In this document: piece by piece, positions 1 through 10,430 of the stretch | Numbering within the stretch: the first letter of the stretch is position 1 | Layout: the number at the start of each line of letters is the position of its first letter | Assembly (NCBI GenBank): GCA_003614735.1 | Contig: KZ992666.1 | Location: 1-22,647, forward strand | Reading direction: 5' to 3' | DNA from: Thamnocephalis sphaerospora | Lineage: Eukaryota > Zoopagomycota > Zoopagomycetes > Zoopagales > Sigmoideomycetaceae | DNA length: 22,647 nucleotides | The notes under the pieces: model-generated | What the model saw: only the letters and a program-made list of their open reading frames with translations | The model's database searches: none | Told to the model about the DNA's origin: nothing | Position numbers and translations under genes: made by a program

Positions 1-3000
1 GAAGAGGACGAAGAAGAGATGGGCGAAGGTAGGCGGACGCAGCGTACGCGACGACAGCCACGAGAGTGCGGACGCTTAGCAGTGTACTGCGCGCAGGCGG
101 ATTTGTCGACGAAGATCTGCCAGACGACGAGGAGGTGCGCGATCGCGGTGCGTCGCGCCACCAGCAACTGGACCGCCGTCGGTTCCGCGACGAGGAATTC
201 AACGCGGAGGAGTTGGCTGCGCAGCTGCGGGAGCGGTACTCGCGTGACGACTACACGTCCAGCGGTCACCGTGGCAATGTTGAGCACGTGGCCGAGCGTC
301 TGAAGCTGCCTGATGTCAAGGGCCCCAAACTGTGGATGGTCAAGTGCAAGGTGAGATGCCAGTCGATAACTTTTTGGTGGCGCATCAAGCTAACAGCGCC
401 ACAAACTACATAGCCCGGCAAAGAATGGAATGTTGTTTTGAACTTGATGCAGAAGGGACTGACGCGTCGCCACGATATTCTGTCGGTCTTTACACGCGAC
501 GCACTCAAGGGCTATGTGTACATTGAGGCGCTGCAGCCAGCGCCTGTGCAAAAGGTAGGCCTAGTGGCAGGCCTGCAGCACACGCCGCTCGTAGGCTTAT
601 ATGTTTCTACTGCACAGTCGCTGGAAAACGTACCGTTTGCCTTTGCTAGCACGCTTTCTCTTGTTCCAGTGGCGCAAATGGTAGACGTGCTCAAAGTGAC
701 TGCCAAGGAAGTTACGCTGCGGCCGCGTACGTGGGTCCGCGTGCGCCGCGGCAAGTACGCCAACGACTTGGCGCAGGTAGGGGCTGTGGTGCACCGACAT
801 GCGCAAGATCACAGCTGACGCTCTAGTTTCAACGCTTGATCGGACTCTGTCAAGGTACTGGAAGTCTCCGAGTCGGGAGAGACTGCAGTTGTGAAGCTGG
901 TGCCGCGCCTGGAATTCAAAGATGATGATACGGTATGTGCTGCTGCGCAACAACAAGCTGTTGGCTGAGATTTACTGAGCCAGCGCCATTGGCATTTGTG
1001 CTCAGACGGACAGCGCAAAGCGCAAGGCAAAGTCGCGTCCGCCGCAAAGGCTGTTCAACCCTGAAGATCGCTAGTAGGTGGCGTATGAAGGTGTACCTTA
1101 CCAGCCATGACCGCTAAAACACCCCGTGCTGTCAACAGCAAAATCGAAGGCATGCGTGACGTTTTGGTTGGACGCGGCAACACATACACCGTGGGCAGTG
1201 ACACTTACCGCGATGGCTATTTGGAGAAGCGGCTCAAGGTGTCGGCTTTGGTGAGGCGCTGTTAACCTGAATCTGTTTTGCTAGACTGGCGCGCTTGCTG
1301 ACTACAAACACGCGCGTTTGTGTTTGGACAACAGATCACTGAAGACGTCAACGCCACTCTGGATGAGATCTCAAAGTTTGCTGCCAATGATCAGGACGAG
1401 GATGGCGAATGTAATTTTGCGCATGCCAGGCGGCAGATGATCACTGCCCAGCTAATCATGCTATCATTGTCGACGGAATAGCCATGTCTTTGTCGTCGCT
1501 AGCGGAGCCGCTGATGAACGCGCGCGCGGATCCCAGCCAGTTCAATATGGGAGATCACGTTGTTGTCACTGAAGGCGCGCTCAAGGGTGCGCATGGTATC
1601 ATTGACCGGATCGTGGACACAACGGCAGATGTTGTCGTGAGAGCTGGTGGCATGAAGGTAGGCACGGGATGGTACCACGGGGTGGCAGCGTTCACTGTAC
1701 AACTAACCATTTGGCTTACTGTTGCGCAGAAAACCACGAGTCTACCTATTGAGGCGCTTCGCAAGCGATTCCAACAAGGAGACCACGTCAAGGTGGTCAA
1801 CGGAAAGTTCAAGGATGAGACTGGTCTCGTGGTCAAGGTTGCAGAGAACATTGTTACGCTGATTTCGGATACGACGATGAAAGAGGTGCGTACGGCAGAC
1901 CTAATGGTTGTCGACCGACTGCTTATCGGCATCAATATACACCCACAGATTAGCGTCTTTTCCAAGGATCTGCGCGAGGCTGGCGATATTACCACTGCGC
2001 AGTCGGTCTCTAGCGCGTTTGATCTGCACGACTGTGTGGAGTTCCTAGAGTAAGTGAAGCGACGTGCTGTGAAACATATTGGTGCAGCCGCTGATCGTGC
2101 CTTTCTACGCTGCTGTCGTTACTTTCTACAGTAATCAACATGCCGGCATCGTGGTCCGTGTCGATCGCGACTATTTGATGCTGTTGCGTGAAGACGGTCA
2201 AGTAGGTCTGGTGAAGCCGCATCAGGTGGCCAAGCAGAAGCGAGATGTGCGCCGTGTGATTGCGTCCGACGCCGACGGAAATATCATCCGCGTAGGCGAT
2301 AAGGTCAAGGAAGTTGGCACAATGGTATGCAGATATCTGTACACTGCGTTTATCATTTGCACTGCTAACACACGCGCACTACTACAGGGACGCGAAGGTG
2401 TTGTGCTCTATCTGCACCGCAAGTCCGCATTTATCCACTCGCGTGAGGTGACCGAAAACAGCGGTGTATTTCTGGTTCGCAGCAACGAGCTGCGCAGTCT
2501 GGCCAACTCGGGTGCACGCAATGTAAGTCTGCGCTGCTGCACAGCAATGGCTGTTCTGGTCGCTTATGTGCTGCGCCACGTTCATCGACTCGGTAGCCGC
2601 AGCAGATGGGCGGACCAGGTGGCATGGGTGGCGACCGATTTGCACGGCCAGGCCCGCCTATGCAGCGTGGACATGGCGGTGGCGGTGGCGGTGGCGGTCG
2701 CTTCAACCATCGCAATGATCGCCTTGTTGGTCAAACTGTAGTGATCACCCAGGGGCGCGACAAGGGTCTGCTCGGTATTGTCAAGGAATCATCCGACTCG
2801 ACAGCACGCGTAGAGCTGCACTCAAACGCAAGAGTTGTTGCTGTCGATAAGTCAAAGCTGCACGTTAAGAGGTGCGAAAGATAGGCGCAGGTGGCAGTGC
2901 GTAGCGTACCAGCGCTAATCTATTCGCTGTAATTGCACGCCCACCTACAGCGCCAACGGTGGTACTATCCCTGCACTCGAGTTTTCGCCAAACGCTTTCC

Positions 3001-3993
3001 CGCAGCCATCTGCTGCAGCAGGTGGTGGCAATGGCTACGGCGGCAGCGGTGGTAGTTATGGCAGCGGTTTCGGCAACGGTGGCCGGGGTGCTGGTGCACA
3101 GACGCCATTCTATGGCGCCTCGGGCGGAAAGACACCCAATCCGTACTCCAGCGACGGTGGCCGCACACCGGCATGGGACGCGGGTAATCGTACACCAGCA
3201 TGGGATGCCGGCAATCGGACGCCGGCATGGAATGCGGGCAATCGCACACCAGCATGGAACTCTGGCAATCGGACGCCCGCTTGGTCCAGTAGCAGCGACA
3301 ACTGGAATACTGGTGGTGCTACGCCGCGGCGCTCCGACGGCTGGGGTAACGTTGGCCAAAGTAGCTCTGGCAGCTCTGCCGCTTTTCCGAGCACGCCAGG
3401 ACCCGCCACGCCGGGACCTATTCCTGCCACGCCGGGCTCAAGTGCGCCAACGCCACGCTTCCCATCTACACCCGGACCGCACACCCCCAGTGCGCAGCAA
3501 GCGGCGCTGGCTTCGGGCGGCGACTATGCCAGTGGCTCTCAAAACAAGCCTGGCAAGTAGAAATATGCGTAGAAAGATTGCTGCACATGTATTAACACGT
3601 AGGCGCACCGTAGCAATCGACATCCACAAAACCAACTGGCCTCTCGAGGATGTGTGCGTGCGCATCACTCCGCACCGTATTACCGGCACCAAATGGAGCA
3701 ACGGCGACTATGATGATGCAGACGCTGTAATCACGCGCGTGCAGTCCGACGGTACCTGCACGCTGCGCATGTCAGTCTCGCGCGAGCTAGTGCAGGGCGT
3801 GCCACGCGAGCATATGAAGCCAATTGTTCCGGAAAAGAGAGATCTAGTCAAACTTCTGGTCGGAGAGCACCGCGGCAAGATTGGTGAGCTGGTCGGCGTG
3901 GACAACATGGACGTGATCGTCAAGGCACCGGATATGCAAGAGTTCAATTTTCTCAAGCTCACTCAGCTGGGCAAATACCAGCCGGACGTGTAG
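1..3993 (+). CDS. SPT5: Transcription elongation factor Spt5 (5' end outside window), 16 exons visible
   Basis: Spt5 pairs with Spt4 (DSIF), binds RNA polymerase II in the nucleus and supports elongation and mRNA processing. Exons by hand: 1-28, 97-350, 414-554, 618-776, 855-932, 1006-1073, 1139-1250, 1335-1410, 1482-1657, 1730-1885, 1949-2049, 2132-2324, 2388-2522, 2606-2871, 2951-3556, 3603-3993. They give 979 residues, open at the 5' side. Order: acidic N-terminal part (LPDDEE), NGN domain (about 86-175, begins LWMVKCKPGKEWNVV), then KOW motifs near residues 180, 323 (MGDHVVVTEG), 376 (GDHVKVVNGKFK), 500 (VGDKVKEVG) and 590 (GQTVVITQGRDKG). A Gly/Ser/Thr/Pro C-terminal repeat region and a last KOW near 927 (VGEHRGKIGELVGV) follow. 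The signature FSKDLREA is present. All junctions keep frame with GT/AG ends. The exon 6/7 junction (1073/1139) is the least certain. The family is certain; the true start is missing. Confidence 0.96.
3165..3299 (+). repeat. Spt5 C-terminal nonapeptide repeats (TPAWxxGNR x5)
   Basis: Five head-to-tail 27-bp units lie in frame in exon 15 of SPT5. They read TPAWDAGNR, TPAWDAGNR, TPAWNAGNR, TPAWNSGNR and a decayed TPAWSSSSD, at about residues 720-764. Fission yeast Spt5 carries repeats of the form TPAWNSGSK, whose first Thr is phosphorylated by Cdk9, so these Thr residues are the likely kinase sites here (inference). Synonymous differences between units, for example ACA or ACG for Thr, show the array is not a fresh DNA expansion. 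Confidence 0.93.
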
Positions 3994-4113
3994 CGCGTAA
4001 CAGATACGTGCAAGAGCAGCATTTAATCATAAACAGTGCAGACATACGCGGTGGCAGAAAGTGTGAAATGGCATTAGGATGAAAGAGTAGTAGTGCCGTG
4101 GCTATTGCAGACG

Positions 4114-6741
4114 CTACAAAAACTTTGCAAGGAAAATTCTGCGCTTCTCGGTCGGGATTTTGTCCAAAAGATAGGTCAAATGGTTGTACTCTAGCCTGGA
4201 CAAATATGCATCAAGGAACGGCACGTTGGCCAGTTGGGCCACCGACAATGTCTGCTCTTTGGCAGGCGATGGTTGCAAGAGCAGCTCCGTATGTGTCAGG
4301 GTAGGCGCTTCTTGACGAGCCGTAAGAGTGGAGTATTTGCCCGGTATTGTAGGCTCTGTGCGCGTCGTGATTATCTGCTCACACTCCATGGCGACTTCTT
4401 GCGCTGTAGGCCGCATCATATCCGGTGTATGCACGGTGCTTGGAAGTGTAGCGTTATCTGTGGACGCAAAGCACGGTTCGGTAGTGGCCATAGCAGATGT
4501 ACCCTTGGCTATTGATGTGGTAGTCTTGGTATTTGGTCGGCTAGCAGCACTAACATCGCTAGCAGATTCTGATTGTGCCACCCCTGCGTGTTCTCTCGGT
4601 GTGGATGGTTGATCCAGTGGCAATTCTCTGGTCTGTCCTGTTGAGCGAGTCATGCCCCAACCAAGACTTTTCTGTTGCTCGCCAGTACTTGTCCCATCAT
4701 CATTCCAAGCGCCCTTAGTGTCCAAGCTGCTAGATATCTGCTTTGACGCATGCATCGGCAAGGACGGTGTGTGCAAGTCCCAGGTAGGCGATGATTGGCC
4801 CCTATACAGCAAGGCAGTTTTGTTGTAAAAGCTTTGGCCATCTAGCAATCGGTGTGTCCTGTGTGCAGAGTGTTTTGCTCTTTCGGATGCATCATTCAAC
4901 TGGCTACGATATGAGCCCAGTTTTCCTTCCATACAAGTGAGAGCATGGCACCGCTCGTAGACAAACGCTGAATTGGCAAGCAAGCGAGTAATTTCCTGCA
5001 GGTATGCCGCCATTAGCATACAGGAGCAGAGTGGCAGTCTTGACTAATACACACCTGCGTTATTCGCTGCCGTTCCTCCGCCCTTATGTCCTGCACCTAT
5101 GTAAAGCCATTAATGGATAGAATGTCGTCGTTGTGTGTCGTCGCTGGCTCGCAGACCTACCACGGCTTTCGTCTCGGGGTCTATCCAAAAGCCTTTGCCC
5201 AGCACAGCTGAGACGCTTCTCGCCACTCTTTTGCCAAAGTATGGTGTCCAGATAGCTTCGGCCGCATGCGCCGTTGACTTTGTACATTTGACAATGTCCC
5301 GCATATGCCAAGCAAGCAGTGCATCCAGTATTGTATTCAGTCGGCGTGTTTCACCATCGCTTCTAAATCTAGCGGGTTGGCCGAGTGAAGGTTGCTGCAA
5401 AAAAGCTGCGTTGGCGCAAGAGTGAGCCGAGTCGAGCACCACATTGGCTGCAATAGTGTCTTCCTGTGAAGTTAGCGTCGACTGGTTGACGACTACTGTG
5501 GTGGGTGTGGCTGTTGACTGCGGCACGGCTAATCGCTCCGCCGATGCGATGGGTAGCATTGGCCCGGTACCTTCCATTGGTGGAGTTTGGAACATGAGTG
5601 TGTCCACCGTGGCAGATAGTTTTGCTTGCGTCGCAATACGAGTAGAAAGCGCCACTGAACCATGCTTCATCGTACGGGCAGAGCATGCTGAGGACCCTGC
5701 TACCGTCGGCGCTTTTACATCCGACTTGGCCACTGTAAATGCGCTTGATTCGGCGAAAAAGGGTCCATGTCGCACCAGTGCGCTTGGTCGGGCCACATTT
5801 GGTGGGGCTGGCGCCGTTGCCATTGTCGGCTCGCTTTGTGCGATCAACGCAGACGATGGTGATCCGGACGATGTAGCTGCGCTTGATTCTGCGGCAATCA
5901 ATGCGTCGGACTTGGCCACGATCGATGCACCCAACTTGGCCAGCACAGAGGATGTTGGCTCAGGTGTTATTGGCGAACTTGGCCCGGGAGCTACAGGCGT
6001 ATTCGGCTTTGTTATTGCAGGTGTAATTGGCTCCACTGCTGTCGATACACTCTGCCTAGCTGGCTCGCGTAGCCTAGACCTGAGCGACACGGCTACGTTC
6101 GACTCGATCGTTGCATCTGTCCTGATGGCCGTAGGCTGTGTCGCAGGTGGGCTTGGTTCCCCGACAGTCGATGCACCGGACGTAATCAGCGTAGAAGAAA
6201 TGACCTTGGGAACCATCCGAGTAATTGGCTTTGCTACATTGAACCCCGTCTGCACCGGGGCAGATACTGCACTTGCCAAATGATGTATCTGTACTGCAGC
6301 TGGTGGCAATAAGCATACCACGCCGCTGTTGCTGCGTTGACCATCTACTTGATCTTTGCAAGTTCCAGGAGCAGCGTGTATAGCGGGTATGCTTGACGAA
6401 AAACCGTCTGCAACACAGCGATCATCCGTACATTTTGGCTGAGAGCCATTCGCTGCTACAGCGGGTTCTAGGATGGCACGTCTTTTGATGGCTGGAAAAG
6501 CACTCGAATTGTGCACTGTCCCGTCCAGTAACAGCTTTCGCTTTGGCAGACATGGTTCAGAAGCAACTATAGTATCTGCGACCGCAATACTCTTGGGCAA
6601 GGACAACGCAGCCGTTCGGCGCATGACCAGGTCGCGTTGCTGGCCAACAAAGGACTGCTCGCGTTCTACTGTGCGTGCCTCACGCTCTTCCAGCAGCGTC
6701 ACGTCTAGGTCGACGTACAAATCGAGCCCGTCCGCTTCCAT
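4114..6741 (-). CDS. Unrecognised Ser/Thr/Ala/Pro-rich protein, 834 aa, 3 exons
   Basis: Not recognised. Exons on the minus strand are 6741-5161, 5096-5055 and 4995-4114, joined by introns of 64 and 59 bp with GT/AG ends; both introns are phase 0. The start chosen is the ATG at 6741; the frame stays open upstream only without an ATG. The N-terminus is acidic and probably helical (MEADGLDLYVDLDVTLLEE). Residues about 80-460 are low complexity, with loosely repeated AKSDALIAAES-like and TP-rich stretches. A more conserved-looking block at about 468-567 (AWHMRDIVKC, WTPYFGKRVARSV, GFWIDPETKAV, then a charged helix with RAEERQRITQEITRLL) spans both introns. Another disordered stretch follows, then a tidy C-terminus (PFLDAYLSRLEYNHLTYLLD, KRRIFLAKFL). 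There is no signal peptide or TM segment. It may be a nuclear scaffold or regulator, but that is only a guess. Its 3' end faces SPT5 across 120 bp. Confidence 0.72.
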
Positions 6742-7025
6742 GGTGCACACTGCTGGCGGTCTCGCAAGCGTAATACCCAGCAGACAACAAGCCACCGGTC
6801 GCAGAGTCAACAAAAACCTCAATGGTTGGCAGAGTGTAGAGGAGATGAGACAGCCTGACCGGCAAAGCGGTCTACTTTGCTGGTAGTCTGAATCGCTTTA
6901 TGAGTATGGATGAAGGCAAGACAAAGACCCGTGTATATGGTGGCAACGGCGACTACGTAAGAGTACAACATCAAACTCAGCTCAATGGGCGCCAGCATGC
7001 AACAATGGCCGCACACGCTGCATGC

Positions 7026-7566
7026 TCAGCTCCATTGATGATCCTTGGAGATGCGTGCACGTTCAATGGCGTATTTGCCCTCTTTGTAACGCTGTGCCGT
7101 CTCAGCCGCGCGATACTGTCGAATAGAGTCAGACGCTACCAACTTTACACTGTATCACGGCGAGGCACCTACATAGTACCATCCAACGGTGGTCTGGCAG
7201 ACGGTGCACCGAACATCCGCCACTGTGTGTCGCCCGGTCATAAGCACCCGCTCCTCCTTCTGCCCAGGGGTTACGTTGTAGCTACAGTGCAAGCCTTGTC
7301 AGTATGCAAGCAGTGGCAAGGCCCGCGTGTGAAACATACACCGAGTCAAAGAGGATGGCGCGGCCGTGCCGTCCTTGGAACGCCTGCAGTAGCGGAACGG
7401 GCATACGCAAGCACCAGCATTAGCAAGAGCCGCCTCCGCCACTGTTGCTACTGCGGCAGTGGTCTACCTTGGAGATGATATCATCGTGAAGCGCAAGATG
7501 CGCATGGCACTTTGCGCAGGCATAGATTTTGTCGCCATCCAGGTACATCTGAAAGATACGTTTCAT
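7026..7566 (-). CDS. YPEL: Yippee-like zinc-binding protein (YPEL/Moh1 family), 113 aa, 4 exons
   Basis: Yippee proteins are small, highly conserved eukaryotic proteins with a zinc-binding core. Fungal members (Moh1 type) have been linked to growth control and to GID/CTLH ligase-related functions; the role here is unproven. Minus-strand exons: 7566-7468, 7383-7340, 7281-7173, 7115-7026, with introns of 84, 58 and 57 bp. The protein begins [20 protein letters not shown] and shows [46 protein letters not shown] and [11 protein letters not shown]. These match the family end to end. Zinc ligands are the two CxxC pairs C17/C20 and C73/C76. The length matches the usual 110-130 residues, so the gene looks complete. 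The ATG at 7566 was chosen because family members begin only a few residues before FQxYL. It lies head-to-tail upstream of the 834-aa gene. Confidence 0.93.
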
Positions 7567-7657
7567 GGCAAACAGTGGCAGCCGGCGGCCGAGGGCAGAC
7601 AAGCAGGCGGCAATGAGGCAACGTACCACCGACAGAGAATGCAGCAAAGGCCGTTAG

Positions 7658-7876
7658 CTAATAATGCACCACTATCGTTGGGGCGGTGAGATGACCGAGG
7701 CACTCGCTCTCGTCGGCAGCGGAGTAGCCGGTGCGGGGAACGCCGAGGTGTTCGAATGAGCGGTATCGGTGGAAGCAGTCGCGGCCGAGTAGTCGGAACA
7801 AGGCGGAAAGGGTTGCGGGCACCACCTGACCGGCAAACAAAGCGCTGCAATCGTCAAAGGACGTACCAACGCCGGC
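7658..7876 (-). CDS. Possible terminal exon of an unidentified gene
   Basis: After an acceptor-like site (ctctcatag, ending at 7877) the minus strand is open for 72 codons to a TAG at 7658. It reads with a normal mix of residues (FDDCSALFAGQVVPATL, LFRLLGRDCFHRYRSFEHLG, GYSAADESECLGHL). The two other minus-strand frames are biased to Pro/Arg or Ser/Thr, as shadow frames usually are. No upstream exon could be joined with confidence. One candidate is a short piece ending at a gtgagt donor near 8058, giving an intron of about 180 bp, which is long for this genome. It could also be 5' leader of the yippee gene, whose ATG lies 92 bp downstream. I do not recognise the product. Confidence 0.3.
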   Translation of the reverse strand, partial: AGVGTSFDDCSALFAGQVVPATLSALFRLLGRDCFHRYRSFEHLGVPRTGYSAADESECLGHLTAPTIVVHY

Positions 7877-7961
7877 CTATGAGAGGAAAAGGAGGCACAT
7901 ATTCAGGAGGCAGTCCAGCCCAGCCCAGCCTGGCTCTATACACGCGGCCTTGCAAAGGTAA

Positions 7962-7991
7962 ATGCATGCGACGTGCATGCCTACATGCATG
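7962..7991. promoter_or_regulatory. Cluster of ATGCAT/TGCATGC palindromes
   Basis: Within 30 bp the palindromic core TGCAT occurs in three overlapping palindromes: ATGCATGC, then GTGCATGC, then ACATGCATGA. The cluster lies in the non-coding stretch upstream of the minus-strand exon at 7876 and upstream of lipase copy A on the plus strand. Clustering suggests a transcription-factor binding array, but no factor can be named from the sequence. The rest of 7880-8214 shows no gene that I can support. Confidence 0.3.
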
Positions 7992-8934
7992 AACGCCAGT
8001 GGTGGCGCGAACAGACAGTTCACGGACAACGACGATGACGCCGCCGGTCTGCTACTCACCACAAAAAGCCCTGCACTCTTTCTGCATGCTGCAAAATGTC
8101 ACCAGACTGACCTCAGGGCGCGCAGATCCGTCCTGTCTGCCCTACTGGCGGCAGCACCGGCCGTTCGCAGTCCAATGGGGCATGCAATCCGCTTGATGCA
8201 AACGGCGTTGCACACTCAAGGCCTTGCTGCATAGTGCGTCGCTCTCTAGCTTATAGTGACGCACTCGGTACCATGCTTTTTGGTTCCGCTATTTTGGCTG
8301 TCCTCTGTCCCACTGTCTCCACATGCGGCTACATTACATTGAAGGTGGCGGCGACACAGTAGCTGACGCATGTGTCTGCGCGACAAAGCTTTGTGCTGCG
8401 CCACGCAAGATAGCGAGCTCGACAGACGTACCCACATAGCACTGGCGTTGTACAATACCCAAAGAATCTGGCTACGGCAAACTATTGCCGTTAAGCATGC
8501 CTAGCCTAGTTGGCCAAAGTACGGGCGCCAAAACGCGTGTTTGTGCTGGCGGTAAGCTCTTACGCGCCGTATTACGCGTCATATACGCGATTGCTCGCAA
8601 CCATGTGCCATGCCGCTGGGCTAGCGGCCAGCTTCACAAAACCGCGTAAACACATGGCGACATTGTGTCTTCCTCGGCTCACACTTGTTATGTGTACGCC
8701 CTTGTTGCGTGCATCCTTGCTCTCACCTTACTTTGATACCAGCAAAACAGAGTACCACAGCGTGGTACGGTGCACCGCTAGCCAGCTGACCGCTAGCCCC
8801 GCATGACGATGCGCTCCACACGTGCTGATCTCGGCGCATCGCGGTGCATGATCAGTAGCCAGTGAGCATGCTTGGTGTTGCGCAGCGCGGGTTACTCCGG
8901 TATCTAATTTTTGCATGGGACGCGCCGGCGACGC

Positions 8935-8941
8935 TATATAA
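8935..8941 (+). promoter_or_regulatory. TATA box of lipase copy A
   Basis: TATATAA lies about 300 bp before the lipase ATG. Just after it, a stretch shared with copy B (CGGCGA, CTTTGGT, CTGCTG, ACATCCGC) suggests a conserved transcription start region. The leader is long and could hide a 5' UTR intron. Confidence 0.6.
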
Positions 8942-9239
8942 TGAACGGCGAACTTTGGTTCACTGCTGTTTCGACATCCGCCTTCAGCGCCAACTCCATA
9001 ACAATATTTCGACTCCAACCCACCACCAGCCATTCACGTCAACCTGCTATTAACGCTCTAACGTCTTGTGAGCCGTTTAACGTATCCTCCTGTGCTGCTG
9101 CTAGCTGCGTCTTTTCCACGCCTGTCACCATTTACGAATCTTCTATCGCGAGCTCGCGTTATTTATACCGACACAACCGGTTTCTCAGCCTTGTCAATCC
9201 ACCTATTTTTGCTCAGTGTGTCAACGTACTCTCTGCACG

Positions 9240-10430
9240 ATGCTTATGCGTGCCAGATCAACCATACTTCAGAAGATGATCCTGGCGATCATGCTTCTGA
9301 CCTCGCTAGCTGCGGGACCTGTGCATGCAACCAGCTCAGGTGATGTGATTGTCAACGGCAACACAGGCGACGCTACCGTCGTCCCTGTCGGTGGTCTGAT
9401 CGAGGATCAGTTCAACAAGCCCGAGATGCTTACGCTTATCACGAATCTGGCCAAGGCAATCACATTCCTGCCGTTCGACATTCCATCCAACAAGACATCG
9501 ACATGTCCGGCCGAGCCCGCCTACAACAAGCTTCCCTCGGTAACGCGTGTGTCCGACAGTGTCGCGCGCACATATGCCAAATTTGCCGGTGCCAGTTACT
9601 GCCTTATTGACAAGATGTTGAAGAACTGGACCTGTCTCGGCCACTGCAAGGACGGCACCGAAGGCACCGAGCTTGTTCTGTTGGACACCGACAAGCTTAC
9701 GGACATCAAGTACTATGTTGCTGTAAACCACCGCCTAAGGTCTATCATTGTCAGCATCCGTGGCACGCTTAATCTGGTGAACGGCGTCGTCGACCTTGCT
9801 TGGGTGCCGCTTCTCTACACCGATTTCCCCGGCGCACCATCGGGCACCATGGCCCACTCTGGCTTCCTTGTCTCGGCTCTGCGTATTGGCAGTGCCATTC
9901 GCAAGCTGCTGCTCGAGCAGGCCAACAAGTATCCCAGCTACAGCGTTGACTTTACTGGACATAGTCTTGGTGGTGCAGTCACGCAGCTTGTTGCTCTTAA
10001 TTTCGCTGCCCACACGCCCGTGCCAACCTCACGCGTGCGCGTGATAACGTTCAGCACCCCGCGTGTTGGCAACCCGCGCTTTGCCGAGACCATTTCACTT
10101 GCTCGTTTTGCGGCCTACTCGCGCGTCACCTTCAATAACGATCCGGTGCCACATCTGCCGACGCAGAACCTGTTTGGTTTCCGCTTCCAGCATGCTGCCG
10201 GTGAAAAGTATCTTGCCGGATGGTGGCTGAGCAGCCCTGATGAGGCCAAAACTGGCTGGCTTGGCGTAAGTGCCGAGCGTATTCGCGACCTGGCTGGCTT
10301 CAAGCCGCGTACTACCGAGTGCAACGACGCCTACTGCGAGGATGTCAACTGCTCCATGTCGCGCGCGCCCTTCCTAAATCTTTTGATGCACTTGCGTGTC
10401 TTTGACATCACCTTTGGCCCATGGTGCTGA
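9240..10430 (+). CDS. Secreted class-3 (GXSXG) lipase, copy A, 396 aa
   Basis: This is an extracellular triacylglycerol lipase of the fungal class-3 (Rhizomucor miehei-like) alpha/beta-hydrolase family, which hydrolyses acylglycerols. There is a single exon. The ATG at 9240 was chosen over the in-frame ATG at 9216 because it opens a signal peptide: basic start, hydrophobic core MILAIMLLTSLAAG, and likely cleavage after VHA near residue 30. The nucleophile is Ser242 in FTGHSLGGAV, the acid is Asp301 in FNNDPVPHLP, and the likely catalytic His is His384 in LLMHLRVFD. SIRGT just before the loop region and TPRVGNPRFAE are typical of the family. A Cys-rich tail (ECNDAYCEDVNC, terminal GPWC) probably forms disulfides. 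N-glycosylation sequons include NKTS and NWTC. It is a close paralogue of the gene at 12336 with equal length. Confidence 0.94.
   Translation: MLMRARSTILQKMILAIMLLTSLAAGPVHATSSGDVIVNGNTGDATVVPVGGLIEDQFNKPEMLTLITNLAKAITFLPFDIPSNKTSTCPAEPAYNKLPSVTRVSDSVARTYAKFAGASYCLIDKMLKNWTCLGHCKDGTEGTELVLLDTDKLTDIKYYVAVNHRLRSIIVSIRGTLNLVNGVVDLAWVPLLYTDFPGAPSGTMAHSGFLVSALRIGSAIRKLLLEQANKYPSYSVDFTGHSLGGAVTQLVALNFAAHTPVPTSRVRVITFSTPRVGNPRFAETISLARFAAYSRVTFNNDPVPHLPTQNLFGFRFQHAAGEKYLAGWWLSSPDEAKTGWLGVSAERIRDLAGFKPRTTECNDAYCEDVNCSMSRAPFLNLLMHLRVFDITFGPWC

Noticed and set aside
3165-3299. The 27-bp repeats as a possible CRISPR-like or minisatellite array
   Set aside because: There are no spacers, the units are in frame, and they match the known Spt5 repeat.
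5444-6283. 279-codon plus-strand open frame opposite the 834-aa gene
   Set aside because: It is the mirror of Ala/Ser/Thr/Val-rich coding on the minus strand. It has no recognisable motif, and the minus-strand gene explains the region with spliced, structured ends.
6742-6822. N-terminal extension of the 834-aa protein with a hydrophobic, signal-like stretch
   Set aside because: The frame is open upstream, but position 6822 is a TTG, not an ATG. The first in-frame ATG is at 6741.
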